A stretch of DNA of 64,000 nucleotides from assembly GCA_033819885.1 (NCBI GenBank), contig JAQYUZ010000029.1, forward strand, positions 124,001 to 188,000, given 5' to 3'. The position numbers and the translations under genes are program-made. Source of the stretch: Microbotryomycetes sp. JL201 (taxonomy: Eukaryota > Basidiomycota > Microbotryomycetes). Below are positions 58,808-64,000 of this stretch, in pieces. A model generated the notes under the pieces. It made no database searches. It was not told the DNA's origin and saw only the letters and a program-made list of their open reading frames with translations. Numbering within the stretch: the stretch's first letter is position 1; the number at the start of each line of letters is the position of its first letter.

Positions 58808-60482
58808 ATGGACTTGGAGTTTGCTTTCGACACTCTCCGGCGCATGGCTGGCGGTCGTCAATCTCATGTCAACGAAAATCTGCAGACACTTCTCCGCAAA
58901 TGTCAGGCGATGACCTCGATCGAGCGCACTTTGCTCCTGTGTGCGGCGTCGAATCGCTTGCAAATGTCACAGCAGGTGGCAGATCTCGGAGATCCGCCAA
59001 ATCTTGCTCGGGTCGAACGTATGCCGGCTGTTCTTGAAAGTATATTCCGACTCAGTCAACTCGCCGTCCTAGTCATTTTGAGCCAAGAAACATGGCCTTC
59101 AAGGCTGGCATATGTACTACCGGACCCCCGATACGGCTCACGTGTCAGCACAAGCCTTCAACATTATATGACGGCGAGCAACAGCGATTTCCGCACCGTC
59201 AAGCCCGCTTTCGTCGCCACAATGGACCTTGTCTCAAAGCTTGACAGTGTGCAGCAATTGGAAATGTTGTCAAGAATCACGGTGAGCTGATGAGAATCTT
59301 TGACATAGGATACTTCGACGAGATTTCTTACACTGACGATTGTCATTAAGCCCCGGCCAAATCTCTCCAATTTCGAAAACGTTCTGCTGCACGTCCTTTG
59401 TGATTACAAATGTAAGCCACGCGGTTGGAAGCCGATCTTCGTCAACAACACTGTAACTTCGGATACGCGTGCCTTTGTCAACACCGCTCTGCAACTTGTA
59501 TTTGGTTTCTTCGATTGCGTTGGGATCGCAGGCAAGAACGATGGCCACCCCGATTTCATGTCGTGCTCGGCGTATGTCGAAAAGGAGAACTTGAAAGCAG
59601 ACGTCGTTCCTTGGATAAAAGAGCGAATGGATGCATTTGTGGATGCGTTCGAGATCCGACTTCGCAAACTCGTCAAATATGGCACGCCGAGTCCGCAAGA
59701 ATGGGTCACCCACGACAGGCTCAGAAGGTCTGTCGAGTCGGACATCACATGTTTTTGCGCCGACCCAACGAAAAAATATCCGCTGACGGGCCGACAGCCG
59801 TTGAACGAGGTAAGAGGACTCTGACAAGGTTACAGAATACTAAGCACTGACATGAATTGGCAGTTGTTTTCTCATGCGCACTTTCTGGCCTTGATGATGT
59901 GTCAGTGCTTCAGGGCTTCCAAACTGCTTTCTCGAGATCTGACTTGCAATCCCACACAGCCCACTTCGTTCATGCTGCGTCCCGAGCTATGAATGATAAT
60001 GATGTACACTTGCCCAGCATATTTCGGCGCTTTATCCTCCGCATGACACAAAAGGACGGTACTCGATCGAGCCCGAGCGGCGCTTGGAGCGCGGCAAGAA
60101 CTTGGGTTGAATATATCCAGGTTTTTGAAGTCACACGCCTTGTGGTCAAGAATGATGTGAGCTCGCACTCCATTTATCGGGATGTTGACTCATGTCAATC
60201 TTGGCACAGCCGGCCCTTATGCGCACGATCAATCATATTTGTCCTATTCCACTGAATTGGCGATACTCAGCGCATTGTCACATTGATCTGGAGCGATTAA
60301 TGCACGATATCGCTCTCACCGCTCGGTCATACCAAGCTCAAGCAACGCCACCGACAACTTCAGCAGCCTCTGACAGCTTTGTTGCGGAGCTCACGCGTCG
60401 ACAACGAAAGCGTTCTAGCGTTACGCCTGAAATGCTCAGAATGAGGCTACGCAATCCCACTTTCCGTCGATACTATGCCTGA
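58808..60482 (+). CDS. Unknown family 2, copy C (tandem with copy D)
   Basis: Start ATG at 58808 (MDLEFAFDTLRRMAGGRQSH). Blocks: SIERTLLLCAASNRLQMSQQ, RLSQLAVLVILSQETWPSRL. After an intron ending near 59350, NLSNFENVLLHVLCDYKCKP and FVNTALQLVFGFFDCVGIAG follow, then KKYPLTGRQPLNEV. The next joins, near 59809-59862 and 59900-59960, give LFSHAHFLALMM/SHFVHAASRAM. The last parts are EYIQVFEVTRLVVKND and SFVAELTRRQRKRSSVTPEM, ending FRRYYA at 60482. Every block has a counterpart in copy D with introns at the same places, which argues both are functional. No motif recognised; mostly helical, no signal peptide. Confidence 0.68.
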
Positions 60483-60603
60483 AATGAGAACCTGCACCGC
60501 TTTTTAGGGCTCATCAGGAGCCACAACTTGTGTGCCGCGGAAATTGGAGATCGCTTGCTGTTCGCAGAGCGCCCTGCGCTCGACTGCCTTCTTACATCGC
60601 GGA

Positions 60604-62326
60604 ATGGAGCCGGCCCTTCCAATCTCTTTGAAGGCGGCAGATAGTCTTCGGATACTGCGGCAGATGCTTCAAGCACAACCTCCAAATCTGCTAACGGCCC
60701 TGCCAGCAACCTTGGCGCGGTTGCAGGCTACCAATTCAGAACCATATCATCTGCTTATGACAATCGCTGCCGATTCTCAAGCAGTATCCCAGCAACTGGC
60801 TGATCTTGGGAATCCGATACAACTTCATGTTTTCGCCAACAGCCGTGCACTCATCAAGAGTTTGATCCGTCAGAGTCAACTCGCTTTACTTCTAATGAAT
60901 GGGCACAGAGAATGGCCGTCCTGGCTCGCTCGCAAGCTGCCTGAAGCCGAAAAAGGGGCTGTGTTCAATGCCAGCTTGCGTCAATTTCTATCCGCCAGCG
61001 GGTTAGATTTCGACATCGCCCCGCTTGCGGTGGTTGCATCTATGAATGTCATAGACTTTTTCAAATTGTCTCAGCCCTTGAATACGCTGGCCGGATTTGC
61101 GGTGAGTCTCCTTCACAGCTAAGGAAGGTGGAAGTTTTTGCCTCTGCTAACAATAGTGTTCGCGGCTTCAGCCACCGCCTCACCCAGAATCTGAGCTCTC
61201 GTCTTTCGAGAGCGTCCTGCTGCAAGTACTCTGTCATCTCGAGTGCAAGCCGCCCGGTTACCATCCAGCATACATGGACGGCCGGGTCGCCTCTGAAGCG
61301 CTCGCTTTCGTCAACCTAGCTCTCCAACTTGTCTGCGGCTTCTTTGATTGTATGGGCGTGTCTGGTACACATAAAGGGGAGCATGCCTTCTTTAGATTTT
61401 CCGAGGACGAGACTCGCGACGCCCAACTCCAGAATATGTCTCCGTGGATTGAATCGTGCGCGACGAGTTTCACCGTCAATTTCGAGACCAAAATCAGAAC
61501 ATTGATCACCTTTGGAGCACCGTCACTCGGCTCTCGTTCCACTCACAATCAACTTCGCGGAAATGTGGCTTCCATCTTGAACGGCTTTTGCTCGAGCTGC
61601 TCTCCAGCGGCTTGCAGGAAAAAGTATCCTCGCACGGGTCAGCAACCTCTGAACGAGGTGAGTGTTTATTTGAAGTTTTCAGTTAGATCCTGATCTAATT
61701 GGTCCTGTTACAGCTCTTTTCCCATGCCACCTTTTTGTTTGACAAGATGGGTCAGTGCAATTTTCCAACTCAGTGGCAGCCAGATCGGAGCAAAGGATTA
61801 ACATCTGGACCAATGCAGATCACTTCATTACGGTTGCAACTTGGGCAATGAATCCAATTCGCTACCGTGGACATGTGCCTTACAGTTACGGGGCGTTCCT
61901 GCACCGCCTCGCACGCCGGGAGGGTGGCAACTCGAACCCGACTGGGGCCTGGAAAACATCTTTGACCTATTTAGAGCGCATTCAAGTGTTCGAAGTGACC
62001 CGCATGGTGATCAAGAGTGATGTCAGTCCTGGACGAGGCTCGTGTGATTCAGTCGACTGATCATACGCCCTTCTAAGCCTACCCTCGTGCGCTTGGTAAG
62101 CGAGCAATGCTCCGTGAACTGGCAATATTCAGCACAATGCCACGCAGACATTCAACGATTGGTGAAAGATATTATTGATCTCGTCAAAAGCGGAAGTCAT
62201 CATCGTCAGGCTCACAACTCGTCGGGATCGTCTAACAGCAGCTTTGTAGCCGAACTCACACGCCGACAGCGAAAGCGCTTTCGCGTCACGGCTGACATGC
62301 ACGACTTCAAGCTATGTCTATACTAG
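60604..62326 (+). CDS. Unknown family 2, copy D
   Basis: Start ATG at 60604 (MEPALPISLKAADSLRILRQ), 121 bp after copy C ends. Blocks: PYHLLMTIAADSQAVSQQLA, SQLALLLMNGHREWPSWLAR, SSFESVLLQVLCHLECKPPG, FVNLALQLVCGFFDCMGVSG, KKYPRTGQQPLNEV, LFSHATFLFDKM/DHFITVATWAM, ERIQVFEVTRMVIKSD and SFVAELTRRQRKRFRVTADM, ending CLY. Four or five introns match those of copy C; the copies differ at most residues but share spacing, so the duplication is old. The LFSHA and QPLNEV motifs and the basic ELTRRQRKR end are the best handles for a search. Function unknown. Confidence 0.68.
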
Positions 62327-62490
62327 AGTACTCTAGCGGTTATTTCTGAAATGCACCTTCCTCACGCGCCCGCGTTGATGCAGATGAAAGATCGTCGGCG
62401 TTTGAGTACGGAATGGGAATTGGAACTAGGGACTCGTATTGGACTTGACATTTTTCTATTTGGTTTCGGTTTAACCTAGGGTTTTCCTCA

Positions 62491-62632
62491 CTCGCTATTC
62501 GTAACTCATTCGGTCGCATCAGGTTGGTCTCTGTTGCATGCTATACTCGCTATTCGTAACTCATTCGGTCGTATCAGGTTGGTCTCTGTTGCATGCTATA
62601 CTCGCTATTCGTAACTCATTCGGTCGAATCAG
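62491..62632 (+). repeat. 55-bp direct tandem repeat, about 2.6 units, in LTR
   Basis: Units start at 62491, 62546 and 62601, each beginning CTCGCTATTCGTAACTCATT. The first two are nearly identical and the third is cut after about 32 bases where the LTR end begins. Position directly before the primer-binding site places them in the 3' part of the LTR. Confidence 0.92.
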
Positions 62633-62644
62633 ATCACTGCAACA

Positions 62645-62656
62645 GGTTATGAGCCC
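62645..62656 (+). other. Retrotransposon primer-binding site (initiator tRNA-Met anticodon half)
   Basis: GGTTATGAGCCC is the complement of GGGCTCATAACC, the anticodon-loop region with CAU of initiator tRNA-Met. It directly follows an LTR end in CA (GCAACA). Drosophila copia and yeast Ty5 are known to prime from this internal half-tRNA. The same 12-mer is at 63967-63978 on the minus strand. Confidence 0.75.
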
Positions 62657-63966
62657 TTCGCGTGATGCTGCGCAACTGTCGGATGAGGACCGACTATGGG
62701 TGGTACCGCTCCGGAACGCCGGAGACTGGTCCCACTGGTCGTGGGCAGTGCGACATGTCTTGAAAGGAAAAAGACGTCGCACATGTCCTCGTGCCCGCTG
62801 GTGGCGTGTCCCAGCGGTCACAAGCGTCCTCGGACCCGGCGGAAGAAAGAAGCCGACAAAGAGGACTTCAGGATAACCCTTCACCACGCTCAAGTGGCAG
62901 GAAGGCGAGGATCTAGACACGCATTTGGATCTGATGGAGCAATACGTCAGCAACTAGGGGCAGCTCGACTGTGCCTTGCCCGACAAGTTGGCCGAAAGCG
63001 CATTGCAGAACTCGATGCCTGCGTCGTGGCAAGAGTTCTTGTCAACATATTGCCGCACGGGACCGAAGACGAAGACTTTCGACGAGACCAAACAGGCATT
63101 CTCGCAAGAATGGTCGCTTCGTCAGTCGCGAGGTGCCGTTTCGGAGGTCAAGCACGAAATGGGCATGCAGTCGACCACCAAGCACAAGGACGCTCCCTAC
63201 AAGGAGAAACCGCCAGCTAGGCCGGGCAACTGTCGGAACTGCCAGCAGCCTGGTCATTGGGCGCGGGAGTGCCCGAAGGCGCTTGTGACGGCAAATCTCG
63301 TAAAGCAAGCCGACGAGCAGTACAGCGACGATGAAACGGCCAGTCGGATCATCTCGATGGGTGGACTCGCCGCGCTAGACGTCGACATTGTACCCGAGTC
63401 ACCATCGTGTGTCGAACGTGCAAAAGAAGAATGTGTGGATACTGGACTCCGGCAGCGGCAGACACTACCTCGGTGATCGTGGATCCTTGTCACACTACGT
63501 CGAACAGAAGCTCGTCGTCTTGGTGGCGGATGGCCATCATGTCGAAGCCGTCGGTTATGGACGACTCCGTCTTCGTTTCGAGTCCGGCTGGGAGAAGGAG
63601 CTGGTCGTGTGGCACATTCCCGGTGCTGAGCACGGCATACTCTCAGTGGATGCATTGCTCGATGAGAACATCGGTTCAAAGCTCCACAAGGACGAACAGT
63701 CTCGCAAGCACGCTGCTTGACCTCGACAGTGGCAAAGAGTGGAGCAGGCTATGCCGTCCTCCTTGTCGGCTTTTCTTTTGTCCACCGGGTCCGGGGGCGC
63801 TTGTGACCGCCGGGACTCGCCACGAGCGGGCGCGAGGACATGTGCGACGTCTTTTCCTTTCAAGACCTATCGCACTGCCCACGACCAGTGGGACCAGTCT
63901 CCGGCGTTCCGGAGCGGTACCACCCATAGTCGGTCCCCATCCGACAGTTGCGCAGCATCACGCGAA

Positions 63967-63978
63967 GGGCTCATAACC
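63967..63978 (-). other. Primer-binding site of the inverted retrotransposon copy
   Basis: Identical 12-mer in inverted orientation, next to an LTR end reading GCTACA on the minus strand. It confirms that a second, oppositely oriented copy continues past the window end. Confidence 0.75.
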
Positions 63979-64000
63979 TGTAGCAATGATCTGATACGAC

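Larger units (their letters stand above)
62327..64000. mobile_element. Copia-type LTR retrotransposon fossils in opposite orientation
   Basis: Plus-strand copy: LTR end with tandem 55-bp units, a primer-binding site, then gag with a CCHC knuckle (NCRNCQQPGHWARECPKAL near 63230-63290). A protease-like segment follows (VWILDSGSGRHYLGDRGSLS near 63430-63490) with a GILSVDALLDENIG continuation. From about 63735 to the window end a second copy lies on the minus strand: its start region is nearly identical to 62635-62880 and it has the same primer-binding site. No reverse transcriptase or integrase is in view. Both copies look broken or truncated, with several breaks in the plus copy. High similarity between them suggests fairly young insertions. 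Confidence 0.85.

Noticed and set aside
59857-60255. Independent small ORF downstream of copy C exon
   Set aside because: Alignment with copy D shows it is part of copy C joined by a 59-nt intron (LFSHAHFLALMM/SHFVHAASRAM).
62491-62632. Direct repeats considered as a CRISPR-like array
   Set aside because: Units are contiguous without spacers and end at an LTR; the genome is eukaryotic.

Overview
This window is nuclear DNA of an intron-rich fungus with tightly packed genes. The introns are mostly 45-65 nt, with GTRNGY-type donors and CTRAY branch sites (for example TACTAAC near 23671). Gaps between convergent genes are often only 30-190 bp. The gene set (TFIIIB Brf1, SRP receptor alpha, Yar1, Bmt2, MADS factor, alcohol-oxidase-like GMC enzyme, GPI proteins) fits a basidiomycete. 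A compact Pucciniomycotina genome such as Mixia is my best guess, but it is only a guess because no ribosomal or mitochondrial marker is present. Exon joins below were read by eye from splice signals and reading-frame continuity.

Layout. 1-2584: 3' part of an F-box/WD40 gene. 2758-7531: three tandem minus-strand genes for secreted eight-cysteine surface proteins, two GPI-anchored and one with a transmembrane helix and cytoplasmic tail. 7857-7952: split tRNA-Leu(AAG). 9103-11650: BRF1. 11834-13668: MEF2-type MADS factor. 14683-15321: a small five-exon gene with no recognisable family. 16225-18470: Dal5-type transporter built with microexons. 18604-19882: Bmt2-like rRNA methyltransferase. 20207-22763: SRP receptor alpha. 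23059-25070: ADIP/Msd1-like coiled-coil protein. 25219-26949: multispan membrane protein. 27775-29767: type-B carboxylesterase. 29912-32118: alcohol-oxidase-like GMC enzyme.

32.4-37.5 kb is a disturbed accessory block. It holds a palindromic retroelement-like fossil (about 32.49-34.08 kb) and a second inverted duplication of an unknown gene (about 35.2-36.44 kb). 37542-43343 encodes a very large membrane-anchored protein with three START-like domains. It is divergent from a mitochondrial-looking protein (43581-44351). A DnaJ/TPR co-chaperone, Yar1, a fungal unknown and two tandem unknown paralogues follow (45.2-53.9 kb). Next come two tandem class-3 aldehyde dehydrogenases with different C-termini (53.9-58.3 kb) and another tandem pair of unknown paralogues (58.8-62.3 kb). 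The window ends in Copia-type LTR-retrotransposon fossils lying in opposite orientations.

Themes. Local tandem duplication produced four families (surface proteins, two unknown pairs, ALDH pair). Splicing is unusual: at least six GC-AG introns share the donor GCAAGT, and several microexons of 11-21 nt occur, one of them carrying the catalytic cysteine of an aldehyde dehydrogenase.
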